From contig NZ_BCQT01000009.1 in assembly GCF_001552215.1 (NCBI RefSeq), positions 558,001-622,000 of the forward strand: a stretch of 64,000 nucleotides of DNA. Direction: 5' to 3'. The position numbers and the translations under genes were made by a program. Origin of the DNA: Actinomadura macra NBRC 14102. Lineage in GTDB: Bacteria > Actinomycetota > Actinomycetes > Streptosporangiales > Streptosporangiaceae. The notes under the pieces were generated by a model. The model did no database searches. It saw only the letters and a program-made list of their open reading frames with translations, and was not told the origin of the DNA. This document shows, piece after piece, positions 8,671-17,435 of this stretch. Within the stretch, counting starts at the first letter, position 1. Each line of letters begins with the position of its first letter.

Positions 8671-11238
8671 CTAGGTGAGACGGTGTGCCAGCTCGGCGAA
8701 CGCGTCCCGGACGTCGTCGGTGGTGAGCAGGGTGAGGTCGGCGGCGGTCGCGGCTGAGCCGAGTTCGGCGGCGCGCAGCGCGCGGCACGCACATGCCTTC
8801 TCGTACATGGAGCGGGCGAAACGTCCGTTGCCGAGTTCGTCTATCCGGCCCGTTCCGCAGGCGCGCTGGAACACCAGGGCGAGATCGTCGAGGGCACGTT
8901 CCTCCCATTGGTCGCCGTCTTGCTCGGCGATGAGTTGCGCGATCCGGAGGAGTTCGTCGGGTCCGTACGAGGGAAAGTCAACGCGGACGTCGAAGCGGGA
9001 AGCCAGCCCCGGGTTGGACGACAAGAAACGGTCCATGTCGGCCTCATAGCCTGCCAGCACCACGACGAGGCGGTCACGGTCATCCTCGGCGCGTTTGAGC
9101 AGCGTCTGCACCGCCTCGGCACCGAACGGGTCGCCTCCCGAATATCCCGGGTTGCTCAGCGCATACGCCTCGTCAACGAAAAGGACGCCCCCGAGCGCCG
9201 AGTCGATCACCTTGTTCGTCTTCAGCGCGGTCGCGCCGAGGTGCTCACCCACGAGATCGGCGCGCTGGGCCTCGACCACCTCCGGGCGGGCGAGGAGCCC
9301 GAACGCGGCGAAGATGCGGCCGAGCACGCGCGCGACAGTGGTCTTGCCGGTGCCCGGCGGTCCCGCGAAGACGAGATGCCGGGTGGGCGGACGCGTGACC
9401 AGCCCCTGCTCATGACGCATCTGGGCGACCTGGATCTGCGCGGCGATCTCACGGACCTGTCGCTTCACCGGTTCGAGGCCGATCATCGCATCGAGTGAGC
9501 TGAGCGCCTCGTCCAGGGTGGGGGTCTCCGTGTAGCCGCGGTACCGCTCGGTGACCTCGGCGAAGGCGGTCTCCACATCCTCGGCGCGTAGGGTGACCAG
9601 ATCATCGGCGGTGGGCCTGGCGGGTTCGCCGGACGACGAGACGGCCTCGACTACGCGCACGTCCCGCGCGCGCGCCGCGGCCTCCGTCAGTGCCCGGACG
9701 AACCGGCCGTTGCCCAGTTCGTCGACGATGCCCCGCCGTTCGACCTCTTCGAAACGGACCGCGAGCCGTTGGCGGGCCTCAGCGTCCAGCCGATCCTCAC
9801 GAAGCCCGGTGTGGTAATCGGCGATTTGCAGGAGTTCTGCGGGGCTGTAGGACGGGAAGTGCACGCGAGTACCGAAGCGTGAGGCCAGCCCAGGGTTGGA
9901 GTCGAGGAATTCCTCCATCTGCGCGTCGTACCCGGCGAGGATGACGACGAGGTTGTCTCGGTCGTCTTCGGCGCGCTTGAGCAGCGTCTGCACCGCCTCG
10001 TCACCGAACCGGTCGGGTTGGCCTTCCGCGGAGTTCACCAGACCGTACGCCTCGTCGACGAACAGGACCCCACCGAGCGCGGAATCGATGAGCCGGTTGG
10101 TCTTGATGGCGGTGGCGCCGAGGAACTCGCCGACCAGGTCTGCGCGCTGGGCCTCCACCACGCTCGGCTCCGGCAGCAGGCCGAACGCGTAGAAGATCTT
10201 CGCCAGGACGCGCGCGACGGTGGTCTTGCCCGTCCCGGGCGGCCCGACGAACACGAAATGCCGCATGGGCTTCTCGGTCGGCACTCCCGCGGCGGCACGC
10301 ATGTGCGCGGCCTCGATCGACGCGGCGATGGAACGGACCTGGCGTTTGACGGGCTCAAGGCCGATCATGCTCTCCAACTCGTCCAGGGCCTCGGCCACCG
10401 AGAGGGACGGGACTTCCTCGGGGGAAGCCGCCTGCTCGGGCACGGGAGACATGTCGGCCACCTGCGCGGCTGTACGTTGCTCTGGGACGACCGCAGGAAC
10501 AGGTGCGTCACTGTATGCAGTGTTGCCCGATCTGTCGTTGAAGCCAGTTCCCCCAGTGCGCCGGTCAGAACGGTCGCTCTTGTCAGCTACAGGCGGGGTC
10601 TTACGTGGTGCAGGTGTGCCATCACCGTTGGGGCTGGACTGCTCTTGAACCCAGCCCGTCTCGTACGCCTCGGCGGGCACTGAACGCCGGGCCTGATCCC
10701 ACCGGTAGGCCAGAGCGGCCAATGCCGCGATCCACCCCGGCGCGACGCTCGCCTCCGGCAGGGGATGCACGACGGCGGCCGTCACGACACCCGCCACGCC
10801 CAAGGAGAGCACCGCGGTGCGCCATGGCACGTACCCACGTAGGCGAAACGCGATGAACGCGACGGGGAGGGCGAGCAACGCGAGGAGCAGCGCGGGGCTC
10901 AGGTAGGAGGGGCGCCCTTCGTCCGGGTAGAGCCTGCCCAGCGGAATCGACAGTGCCAGCCAGGTCGTCATCACCGCGATGACCGCCATGCCGCTGGGCG
11001 AGCGCAGTGTCAGGTGGACGACGATGAGCAGGATGACCGCGAAGGTCGCGCTGCCGAGGATGGGACCGTTCAGCACGACCATGGTTGAGATCACCAAGGC
11101 GACGAGCAACAGGCCCCCCAGGAAGCGCAGCCCAGGAGTGATCTGGAAGTAGCGCCACCGCAGGCGCTCGAATAGATCCCGTGCCGCGGCGCCATTCGCC
11201 CGGCGGGAGCGGAACCAGCCAAACAAAGCCATCTCCAT
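8671..11238 (-). CDS. Membrane-anchored tandem CbxX/CfxQ-type AAA+ ATPase
   Basis: A product of about 855 residues from ATG 11238 (MEMALFGWFRSRR); ATG 11232 is equally possible and the frame is open another 95 codons with no supporting signal. The first 190 residues hold about five hydrophobic segments (LLLVALVISTMVVL, TFAVILLIVVHL and others). A polar linker follows, then two AAA+ modules of about 270 residues. Each module has GPPGTGKTTVARVL (Walker A), VLFVDEAYGL or VLFVDEAYAL (Walker B) and SNPGLASRF (sensor/arginine region). The family includes the Rubisco activase CbbX and the type VII secretion ATPase EccA; EccA has an N-terminal TPR region rather than membrane helices. No other type VII secretion gene is in the window, so the partner is unknown. 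Confidence 0.88.
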   Translation of the reverse strand: MEMALFGWFRSRRANGAAARDLFERLRWRYFQITPGLRFLGGLLLVALVISTMVVLNGPILGSATFAVILLIVVHLTLRSPSGMAVIAVMTTWLALSIPLGRLYPDEGRPSYLSPALLLALLALPVAFIAFRLRGYVPWRTAVLSLGVAGVVTAAVVHPLPEASVAPGWIAALAALAYRWDQARRSVPAEAYETGWVQEQSSPNGDGTPAPRKTPPVADKSDRSDRRTGGTGFNDRSGNTAYSDAPVPAVVPEQRTAAQVADMSPVPEQAASPEEVPSLSVAEALDELESMIGLEPVKRQVRSIAASIEAAHMRAAAGVPTEKPMRHFVFVGPPGTGKTTVARVLAKIFYAFGLLPEPSVVEAQRADLVGEFLGATAIKTNRLIDSALGGVLFVDEAYGLVNSAEGQPDRFGDEAVQTLLKRAEDDRDNLVVILAGYDAQMEEFLDSNPGLASRFGTRVHFPSYSPAELLQIADYHTGLREDRLDAEARQRLAVRFEEVERRGIVDELGNGRFVRALTEAAARARDVRVVEAVSSSGEPARPTADDLVTLRAEDVETAFAEVTERYRGYTETPTLDEALSSLDAMIGLEPVKRQVREIAAQIQVAQMRHEQGLVTRPPTRHLVFAGPPGTGKTTVARVLGRIFAAFGLLARPEVVEAQRADLVGEHLGATALKTNKVIDSALGGVLFVDEAYALSNPGYSGGDPFGAEAVQTLLKRAEDDRDRLVVVLAGYEADMDRFLSSNPGLASRFDVRVDFPSYGPDELLRIAQLIAEQDGDQWEERALDDLALVFQRACGTGRIDELGNGRFARSMYEKACACRALRAAELGSAATAADLTLLTTDDVRDAFAELAHRLT

Positions 11239-11540
11239 ACCGAGTAAAGCGCAGGACGTGCCAGAACGGGACTCCTCACACGCGGTTCGTTGACTCCTGC
11301 CAGTCGTCCCATGCGGCTGCGCACGCCTGCTAAGCACCCCCACACCAGGACTTTTGTAGTGTCCAGAAGTAGGTGCCCCTCTTATGGAACCGACGCACGA
11401 ATCTGCGGGTGGCGGATCCGGGCGCACGCGTGTCGAGCCCCCTACGATCGAAGGCGCCCAACACTCGGCACGTCCAGGAGTACGCACTGCACGGTGGACG
11501 TGGACTGCGCTGTCGCCGCACACCTAATGAGGGGGACTCC
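11239..11540. other. Intergenic region upstream of the AAA+ and rnhB genes
   Basis: About 300 bases between two divergent genes. Both neighbouring frames run into it without supported starts. It must hold the promoters of both genes; I see the GAGGGGGA ribosome binding site of rnhB (11529-11536) and no repeat or RNA element. Confidence 0.5.
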
Positions 11541-12317
11541 TTGACCAATCCGACCGGCGCCCTGCCCGGCGTGGAACTCGCCACGACCGCCACCGCCACG
11601 TCCTCGCGCGTTGCCGGCTACGAGATCGAGGACGAGTTGCGCGCCGCGCTGGCCGTGGAGAGTCCCATACGGATCGCCGGGGTCGACGAGGTCGGTAGGG
11701 GCGCCTGGGCAGGTCCCGTCGTGGTGTGCGCGGCGGTCACCGATCTGAGCCCACCGCCCGTCCTGGAGGGCCGCGGCAAGAAGGCGATCGGGCTGACCGA
11801 CTCCAAACTGCTCACCGAGGCACATCGCGAGTCGTTCGCCGACGTGCTGCCCGGATGGCTGGATGCGTACGCCGTCGGCGCGTCCACGCCCGAGGAGATC
11901 GATGAACTGGGGATGACGGAAGCCCTCCGCCGGGCCGCGGTGCGCGCACTGGAGGCGTTGCCCGCCCCGCCCGACATCGTGATCCTGGACGGTAAGCACG
12001 ACTTCTTGCGCAACCCCTGGCGGGTGCGCTGCGAGATCAAAGCCGACCAACGGTCGGTCACCGTCGCCGCCGCCTCCGTCTTGGCGAAGGTCCACCGTGA
12101 CCGGCTCATGACCGATCTGGGCGAAGAGTTCCCCGGGTACGGATTCGCCGAAAGCGCCGGCTACCCGTCACCGGTCCACCAGCGGGCCCTTGAGGAGTTC
12201 GGTCCCACACCGCATCACAGACTGTCCTGGTCCTACTTGGACGACCTGCCGCGCTGGCGCCATCTGAAGAAGCACCGTGACCCGCTCGTCGGGGAAGGTC
12301 AGCTCAGTTTCCTGTGA
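11541..12317 (+). CDS. rnhB: Ribonuclease HII
   Basis: 258-residue RNase HII, which removes ribonucleotides from DNA and cuts RNA in RNA-DNA hybrids. The catalytic acids sit in GVDEVGRGAWAGPVV (the D-E pair), in LTDSKLL and in ILDGKHDFL, followed by KADQRSVTVAAASVLAKVHRD, the family signature. TTG 11541 is chosen because GAGGGGGA lies 4 bases upstream; the open frame extends 56 codons further with no conserved sequence. The protein is longer at the N-terminus (about 45 residues before the core) than the E. coli enzyme, as is usual in actinomycetes. Confidence 0.94.
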   Translation: MTNPTGALPGVELATTATATSSRVAGYEIEDELRAALAVESPIRIAGVDEVGRGAWAGPVVVCAAVTDLSPPPVLEGRGKKAIGLTDSKLLTEAHRESFADVLPGWLDAYAVGASTPEEIDELGMTEALRRAAVRALEALPAPPDIVILDGKHDFLRNPWRVRCEIKADQRSVTVAAASVLAKVHRDRLMTDLGEEFPGYGFAESAGYPSPVHQRALEEFGPTPHHRLSWSYLDDLPRWRHLKKHRDPLVGEGQLSFL

Positions 12318-12391
12318 GGCGCGCCCGTCCGTCCCGTAGGAGTCATCCCTCCACGCAGGGGTAGGGCGGCGTGCAACGGGAGGTACATGTC

Positions 12392-13024
12392 ATGGACGCT
12401 GTCGTGAAGAGGTTGCTGCGGGAGTCCGGTCAGACGCTCTCCGAAGAAGCCGGGGTGCCGCTGAAGGACCAGCCCGCTGCACTTTTCAAACTGCTTGTCC
12501 TGGCCAACCTGCTCAGCGCTCGCATCACCGCGGATATCGCCCTGGCCGCTGCTCGGGAGCTGTTCGAGGCCGGTGGCGGCACACCGCGCGGCATGAGCGA
12601 TTTGACGTGGCAGGAGCGGGTCGACGCGCTAGGCAGGGGCCACTACGTCCGCTACGACGAGGGTACCGCGACACGGCTCGGCGAGACCGCGGAGATAGTG
12701 CAGGACAAGTACAAGGGCGATCTGCGCAGGCTGGCCACCGAGGCGAATGACAACCCGAAGAAGGCCGCCGAGTTGCTCCGGGAGTTTCCCGGAATCGGGC
12801 CGACGGGCGTGGATATCTTCTGCCGGGAGGCGCAGGCGGTATGGCCATGGCTGCGCCCCTACGTCGACCCCCAGGTCAAGAAGGGCGCCGAACGGCTCGG
12901 CCTGCCCGGCGACCCCAGGAAGCTGGCCGCACAGGTACCGGACAAGGACCTGGCCCGCTTGACCGCCGCCCTGGTCAGGGTGGCCCGCGACAAGAAGCTG
13001 GCCGACACGGTGAAGGCGGCCTGA
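12392..13024 (+). CDS. Helix-hairpin-helix (endonuclease III-like) DNA repair protein
   Basis: 210-residue HhH-GPD-type protein. LLSARITADIAL matches the first helix region of endonuclease III folds, and LREFPGIGPTGVDIFCREAQ is the helix-hairpin-helix with the following helix. The four-cysteine iron-sulfur loop of true endonuclease III is absent. ATG 12392 has GGGAGG 7 bases upstream; a GTG seven codons earlier is the alternative. A glycosylase/lyase role is possible, but without the catalytic Lys/Asp pair identified with certainty it should be read as family-level only. It follows rnhB by 74 bases in the same direction. Confidence 0.8.
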   Translation: MDAVVKRLLRESGQTLSEEAGVPLKDQPAALFKLLVLANLLSARITADIALAAARELFEAGGGTPRGMSDLTWQERVDALGRGHYVRYDEGTATRLGETAEIVQDKYKGDLRRLATEANDNPKKAAELLREFPGIGPTGVDIFCREAQAVWPWLRPYVDPQVKKGAERLGLPGDPRKLAAQVPDKDLARLTAALVRVARDKKLADTVKAA

Positions 13025-13054
13025 CATTGTGCGCCTGAGGCAGCTGACGATCCG

Positions 13055-13717
13055 TCACAACCTGACGATGACCTCATCGATCGGCTTGCGGGTGATGTCG
13101 GGCACCATCGCGTCGTCCGCCGGATAGCCGACGGGAACCACCACGTACGCCCGCTCCTCCTGAGGCCGGTCGCACACCTCGTTCAAGAAGCGCATGGGAC
13201 TCGGAGTGTGCGTGAGCGTGGCCAAACCCGCCTGGTGCAACCCCGCCAGGAGGAATCCCACAGCGATGCCCACAGACTCTTTCACGTAGTACGGACGGGG
13301 AGTCTCGGGCCCCTTGTGGACCTCGAAGACGATGATGACGGCCGGGGCGTCCTCCAGGAACGGTTTGCGCCAGTCGGTTCCCAGCGGCGCCAGCGCGTCC
13401 AGCCACTCCTGCGAGGCGCGCCGCTCGTAGAACTCGCGTTCCTCCTCCTCGGCTGCCTCGCGCAGCCGCCTCTTCCGTTCGGGATCGGTGACCACCACGA
13501 ACCTCCACGGCTGCAGGTTCGCGCCACTGGGCGCGGTCGCCGCGGCCCGGATCGCATGTTCGAGGATCTCCTGCGGCACTGGACGGCTGGAGAAATCACG
13601 CACGGTGCGGCGCAACGTCATCGAGTCCGCGAACGCCTGGACACGATCTATCGCCGCCTCGCCCGGTACATCGAAATGGGGGGCGGGGACGACGGGATAC
13701 TGCCGCTGAGTGCTCAT
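13055..13717 (-). CDS. Nitroreductase-family flavoprotein
   Basis: 220-residue FMN-dependent oxidoreductase. Typical features are RRTVRDFSSRPVP (FMN phosphate contact), AAATAPSGANLQPWRFVVV, and SVGIAVGFLLAGLHQAGLAT. The length and the PSGANLQPWRF motif resemble the iodotyrosine-deiodinase/BluB-like branch of the nitroreductases. ATG 13717 gives a normal N-terminus (MSTQRQYPVV); the longer frame adds 26 unlikely residues. The substrate is unknown. It converges with the helix-hairpin-helix gene with a 30-base gap. Confidence 0.9.
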   Translation of the reverse strand: MSTQRQYPVVPAPHFDVPGEAAIDRVQAFADSMTLRRTVRDFSSRPVPQEILEHAIRAAATAPSGANLQPWRFVVVTDPERKRRLREAAEEEEREFYERRASQEWLDALAPLGTDWRKPFLEDAPAVIIVFEVHKGPETPRPYYVKESVGIAVGFLLAGLHQAGLATLTHTPSPMRFLNEVCDRPQEERAYVVVPVGYPADDAMVPDITRKPIDEVIVRL

Positions 13718-13805
13718 GGAACCGTTCCTACCGTGCGCCTCCGGCCCCGGACAATCGGCAAGACCAGCCAAGATTCCGGGGCCGTTCCAGCACACGGGCA
13801 GGCGT

Positions 13806-15344
13806 TCAGTCCTTACCGCGTGAGGCCACCCAGTCCAGGTTCCATCCGTACGCCTGGTCCACGGTCATCTTGCCCCAGCGCGGACGTCCCGGCGGCGGCA
13901 GCACGTACCGGCCCTCCCGCCGCACGACCAGTTCCCCTCCCACGTTCTCGATGAGCGCGAGAACCGCGTCCCGGGAGGCGTCCATGCAGTCGTTCATCTG
14001 CATCTCGATGGGCGGCGAACCAAGCGGGTACAGCGTGGCGACCGCGTCCAGGCCACGGAAGTCGTCGGCGCCGTCGTAGATCTCCGCGAACACCAGGATC
14101 CGCTTGAAGTCGGCGGTGTGGTCGAGGTTGATCGTGAGGTTCTCTCCCGCCTCCACCGCGCCGGTGCGGTCGTCCTTGTCGAGCTTGATAAACGGTGGAC
14201 GGTCGAGGGCGCCCATGTCCCCGAGTGCATGGATGATGCCCTTACGGCCGTCCTTGAGCTCCCACAGGCAGCACAGGTCCAGGTCGAGGTCGACGCCACG
14301 GCGGCGCTTGCCGAGCCGCCCCTTGGCGACACCCTCCCGCGCGCTCCAGTTGAGGTTGACGCGCATGTGGCCGGACGTCGCGCCCTGCTTGGTGAGCGAC
14401 ACCGACGGCGAGTTCTTCGTCAGGGAGATCTTTCCGCCCTGCGCCTGAGGCTGCTGCTGTGGGGGCGGGCTCTGCGGCGGCTGACCGTACGCCGGGGCAG
14501 GCGGAGGTGGAGCGTACTGGCCCGGCGCGGGCGCGTACTGATCAGCGGGCGGAGGCGGGTACTGACCACCAGGCGGAGGCGGCGGGCTGTACTGACCGCC
14601 GGGCGGAGGTGCGTACTGGCCGGGCGGAGGCTGAGGAGGCGCGTACTGGCCCGGCGCGGGCGGAGGAGGAGGCGCGTACTGGCCGGGCGGTGGTGGCATG
14701 TACTGGCCGCCAGGCGGAGGCGGCGGAGCTTGCGACTGTGGGGGCGCCGGGGGGACCGGAGCCGCTGGAGGCGTGGCCTCGGCTTGGGGGGCCGGAGGCG
14801 GCGGGGCAGCCGCCTGACCAGGCTCGTCGACCGAGATGCCGAAATCGGTGGCCAACCCTGCGAGTCCGGAATCGTATCCCTGGCCGACAGCACGGAACTT
14901 CCACGCGCCTTGGCGCCGGTATAGCTCACCCAACACGAAGGCGGTCTCCGTAGTGGCCCCCTGGCTGTCGAAACGGGCGACCTCAGCCCCACCCGAGGCG
15001 TCCACCACACGCACGTACAAACCCTGGAGCTGGCCGAACGTCCCACCGTCCGAGGAAGCCGCGATCACAATCTTCTCGATGTCGGGCTCCACGCGACTCA
15101 GCTCGACCGCCAGAACGTCCAAAATGGTCGGCCCCTGCTGCTTGCCTTCGTGCCGGACAGCGCCGGAGCCATGCGCGGGCTGGTTGTAGAAGACGAAGTC
15201 ATCGTCCGAGCGCACGCGGCCCGTTCCGGCGAGCAACAGGGCGGACGCATCCGCGTCCGGTACGCCCGGACCCCCCTGCCAGCCGAGCTCGACCCGGACC
15301 GAGGGAACCGGCACCGCGGTGTTGGCGCCCTTCTGCATGGACAT
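13806..15344 (-). CDS. Two-domain TerD/TerA-like tellurium-resistance family protein
   Basis: 512 residues. The N-terminal half (about 1-180) is a TerD domain with SDDDFVFYNQPAHG, EKIVIAASSDGG and ETAFVLGELYRRQGAWKFRAVGQGY. A long Pro/Gln/Tyr/Ala linker of QYAPPPP-like units follows (about 185-300). The C-terminal half (about 305-512) is a second Ter-type domain with RRGVDLDLDLCCLWELKDG and NLTINLDHTADF, closest to TerA-like proteins. Ter domains bind calcium and act in envelope-stress, phage-inhibition and tellurite phenotypes. No other ter gene is nearby, so this is a stand-alone member. ATG 15338 two codons in is an alternative start. Confidence 0.9.
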   Translation of the reverse strand: MSMQKGANTAVPVPSVRVELGWQGGPGVPDADASALLLAGTGRVRSDDDFVFYNQPAHGSGAVRHEGKQQGPTILDVLAVELSRVEPDIEKIVIAASSDGGTFGQLQGLYVRVVDASGGAEVARFDSQGATTETAFVLGELYRRQGAWKFRAVGQGYDSGLAGLATDFGISVDEPGQAAAPPPPAPQAEATPPAAPVPPAPPQSQAPPPPPGGQYMPPPPGQYAPPPPPAPGQYAPPQPPPGQYAPPPGGQYSPPPPPGGQYPPPPADQYAPAPGQYAPPPPAPAYGQPPQSPPPQQQPQAQGGKISLTKNSPSVSLTKQGATSGHMRVNLNWSAREGVAKGRLGKRRRGVDLDLDLCCLWELKDGRKGIIHALGDMGALDRPPFIKLDKDDRTGAVEAGENLTINLDHTADFKRILVFAEIYDGADDFRGLDAVATLYPLGSPPIEMQMNDCMDASRDAVLALIENVGGELVVRREGRYVLPPPGRPRWGKMTVDQAYGWNLDWVASRGKD

Positions 15345-15556
15345 GAACGCTCCTCATCATCAGCCGACGTCACCAACCTACGGGCAGTCGCGCGGCCCCG
15401 CGACCTGCCACGAGGGGAGGACGGACAGCGCGGCCACGGAGTTCCGGTGTCCCGCTCCATCATCGCGAGTGGCGCGGCCAAGGGGCATGAACAGACCGGC
15501 CTGATGATGCCCCTGCACAACCCACCACGCCAGGGCGACCCGCCGGTCGGCGCGCG

Positions 15557-16198
15557 TCAGCCGGAAGCGGTCGTGTCGACAGGCGGCGTCCCGGGAAGTC
15601 CTCCCGGCTCAGGCGTGCGCAGACCGTCCAGGACGACCTGAAGGTTCCGGTCCCACTGCGCCTGGCCCGCCCGCAGACCCAGGGTGTGGTCGCTCGTGGA
15701 GACCGACACCAGCAGGAAGGCGACGTCCTGCCAGGTGATGTCGGTACGCATGATCCCGGCGTCCTGGGCCCGCCCGACGAGTTGGCGGATGCGATCACGC
15801 AGGTCGGCGCGCGCATGGTCCAGCGGTCCGCCGAGCGCCTCGTTGATGTCGCACAACTCGTTGCGCAGGCGGATGTAGGCCGATGCGAAGGCGGTGAAGC
15901 CCTCCCACGGGTCGGGATCGGCGAGCCCTTCATCGCCCTTGGCGACGATCTCGCCGAGCACCTCGGCCAGGACGGCCTCCAGCAACAGTTCGAGAGTGCT
16001 GACGCGCCGGTAGAACGTCCCGACCCCGACCCCCGCGCGGCGAGCGATCTCGTGCGCGGTGATCTCCCCGCCGATCTCACCGGCCGCTTCACGCGCCGCG
16101 CGGACCAGGCGTTCCACGTTGCGCCTGGCATCGGCACGCGGCCGGCGGCCCGAGCCGTCGTCCAGCAGCCGGTCGACGGCGCTCGGGGTGGTGGTCAT
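15557..16198 (-). CDS. TetR-family transcriptional regulator
   Basis: 213 residues with an N-terminal DNA-binding domain (ITAHEIARRAGVGVGTFYRR, residues about 45-65, then STLELLLEAVL) and a C-terminal TetR_C-like domain. ATG 16198 is 17 bases from the first of three inverted repeats that fill the gap to the divergent oxidoreductase gene. The repressor very likely controls itself and that gene. Confidence 0.92.
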   Translation of the reverse strand: MTTTPSAVDRLLDDGSGRRPRADARRNVERLVRAAREAAGEIGGEITAHEIARRAGVGVGTFYRRVSTLELLLEAVLAEVLGEIVAKGDEGLADPDPWEGFTAFASAYIRLRNELCDINEALGGPLDHARADLRDRIRQLVGRAQDAGIMRTDITWQDVAFLLVSVSTSDHTLGLRAGQAQWDRNLQVVLDGLRTPEPGGLPGTPPVDTTASG

Positions 16199-16215
16199 GA
16201 TCCCATCCTAGCGAT

Positions 16216-16301
16216 AAGCGGACGCTTACCCTCCGCTTCAAGTGGACAGGTCGCGTCCGCTTAGGCTAACCTCGATCGAAGCGGACAGATCAAGTCCGCT
16301 T
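16216..16301. promoter_or_regulatory. Three 8-7-8 inverted-repeat operators
   Basis: Three sites share the plan AAGCGGAC-N7-GTCCGCTT: 16216-16238 (right arm CTCCGCTT, one mismatch), 16240-16262 (left arm AAGTGGAC, one mismatch) and 16279-16301 (perfect). The first two are 24 bases apart, the third 39 bases further on. They occupy nearly all of the space between the TetR start (16198) and the oxidoreductase start (16319), which indicates cooperative or double-sided repression. Confidence 0.75.
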
Positions 16302-16318
16302 AGCGATGGAGGGCTCCC

Positions 16319-17434
16319 ATGACCAGCGAAAAGATCCGGGTAGGCATCGTCGGCGCCAGCCCCCACCGGGGCTGGGGCCTGCGGGCGCACGTCCCCGCAC
16401 TCCGCATCCTGCCCGGCTACGACGTCACCGCCGTCGGCACCAGCAAACGCGCCTCCGCCGAGGAGGCCGCCCGCCGGTTCGGCGTTCCACACGCGTTCAC
16501 CGACGCCCGGGAACTCGCCTCCCATCCCGAGGTCGACCTGGTGGTCATCACCGTGAAGGTGCCCACGCACTTCGACCTCGTACAGGCCGCACTGGACGCG
16601 GGCAAGCACGTGTACTGCGAGTGGCCGCTCACCCAGACCACCACCGAAGCCGAACAACTCCTCCACCTGGCCCAACGCGCCGGCGTCCGTCACGCGGTGG
16701 GCCTGCAAGCCCGCTTCTCCCCCGCCGTCCAGTACGCACGCGATCTGGTGGCCGATGGCCGTGTGGGACGGGTGACCTCAGTCAACGTCTACTCGGCACG
16801 AGGCAAGGGCGCCGCCGCGGAGATCCCCGGCTGGATGGCCTACACGTTCGACCGCGTCAACGCCGCGGGAACACTCGAAGTGGGCGCCGGCCACACCCTC
16901 GACGCCATGGCCTTCGTGGCCGGAAACGTCACCGAACTCTCCTCGTCGCTGGCCATCCAGCGCACCGAGTACACAGTCGACACCGGCCACGAGGCGATCA
17001 AGGTCACCACCCCCGACCAGATCGTGATCAACGCCACCCTGGATGGCGGCGCCACGGCCGCCGTCCACATCCACGACGCCAAGCTCTCCGGCCCCCGCAC
17101 CCGCATCGAGATCGCCGGCACCGAGGGCGACCTGGCGATCCTTTCCAGCGGCCCCGCCGCGGAGGAAGGCGTCCAGATCGGCGCCTTGGCCGTCCACGGT
17201 TCCCCAGGCCCTGGCTCCCCGCTCGAAGAGCTTCCCATTCCCCGGCACTACCTGGGGCCGCCTGCCAACACGGAGGTCATCAACGTGGCTCGCTTCTACG
17301 CCAAGCTCGCGGACGACATCCATACCGGCTCCCACCACGTGCCGGATTTTCACGACGGCCTGCGCGTCCACCGGCTCCTCGACGCCGTCCGGCTTTCGGC
17401 GGAGACAGGAAGGCGACAATCCGTGCATCCCTGA
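16319..17434 (+). CDS. Gfo/Idh/MocA-family oxidoreductase
   Basis: 371-residue NAD(P)-dependent oxidoreductase resembling galactose-operon-repressor (Gal80)-like members. Evidence: N-terminal RVGIVGASPHRGWGLRAHVPA (Rossmann, atypical glycine loop), GKHVYCEWPLTQTTTEA (the position of the usual EKP motif is E-W-P), and VGAGHTLDAMAFVAG. The replacement of the catalytic EKP lysine by tryptophan is typical of the Gal80-like branch and leaves dehydrogenase activity uncertain. It is divergent from a TetR gene with three shared operators. ATG 16319 has GGAGGG 5 bases upstream. Confidence 0.9.
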   Translation: MTSEKIRVGIVGASPHRGWGLRAHVPALRILPGYDVTAVGTSKRASAEEAARRFGVPHAFTDARELASHPEVDLVVITVKVPTHFDLVQAALDAGKHVYCEWPLTQTTTEAEQLLHLAQRAGVRHAVGLQARFSPAVQYARDLVADGRVGRVTSVNVYSARGKGAAAEIPGWMAYTFDRVNAAGTLEVGAGHTLDAMAFVAGNVTELSSSLAIQRTEYTVDTGHEAIKVTTPDQIVINATLDGGATAAVHIHDAKLSGPRTRIEIAGTEGDLAILSSGPAAEEGVQIGALAVHGSPGPGSPLEELPIPRHYLGPPANTEVINVARFYAKLADDIHTGSHHVPDFHDGLRVHRLLDAVRLSAETGRRQSVHP

Positions 17435-17435
17435 T

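Noticed and set aside
14440..14800. Regularly repeated GC-rich units resembling a CRISPR or satellite array
   Set aside because: The units encode QYAPPPP-type linker of the Ter protein in a single continuous frame and have no spacer structure.
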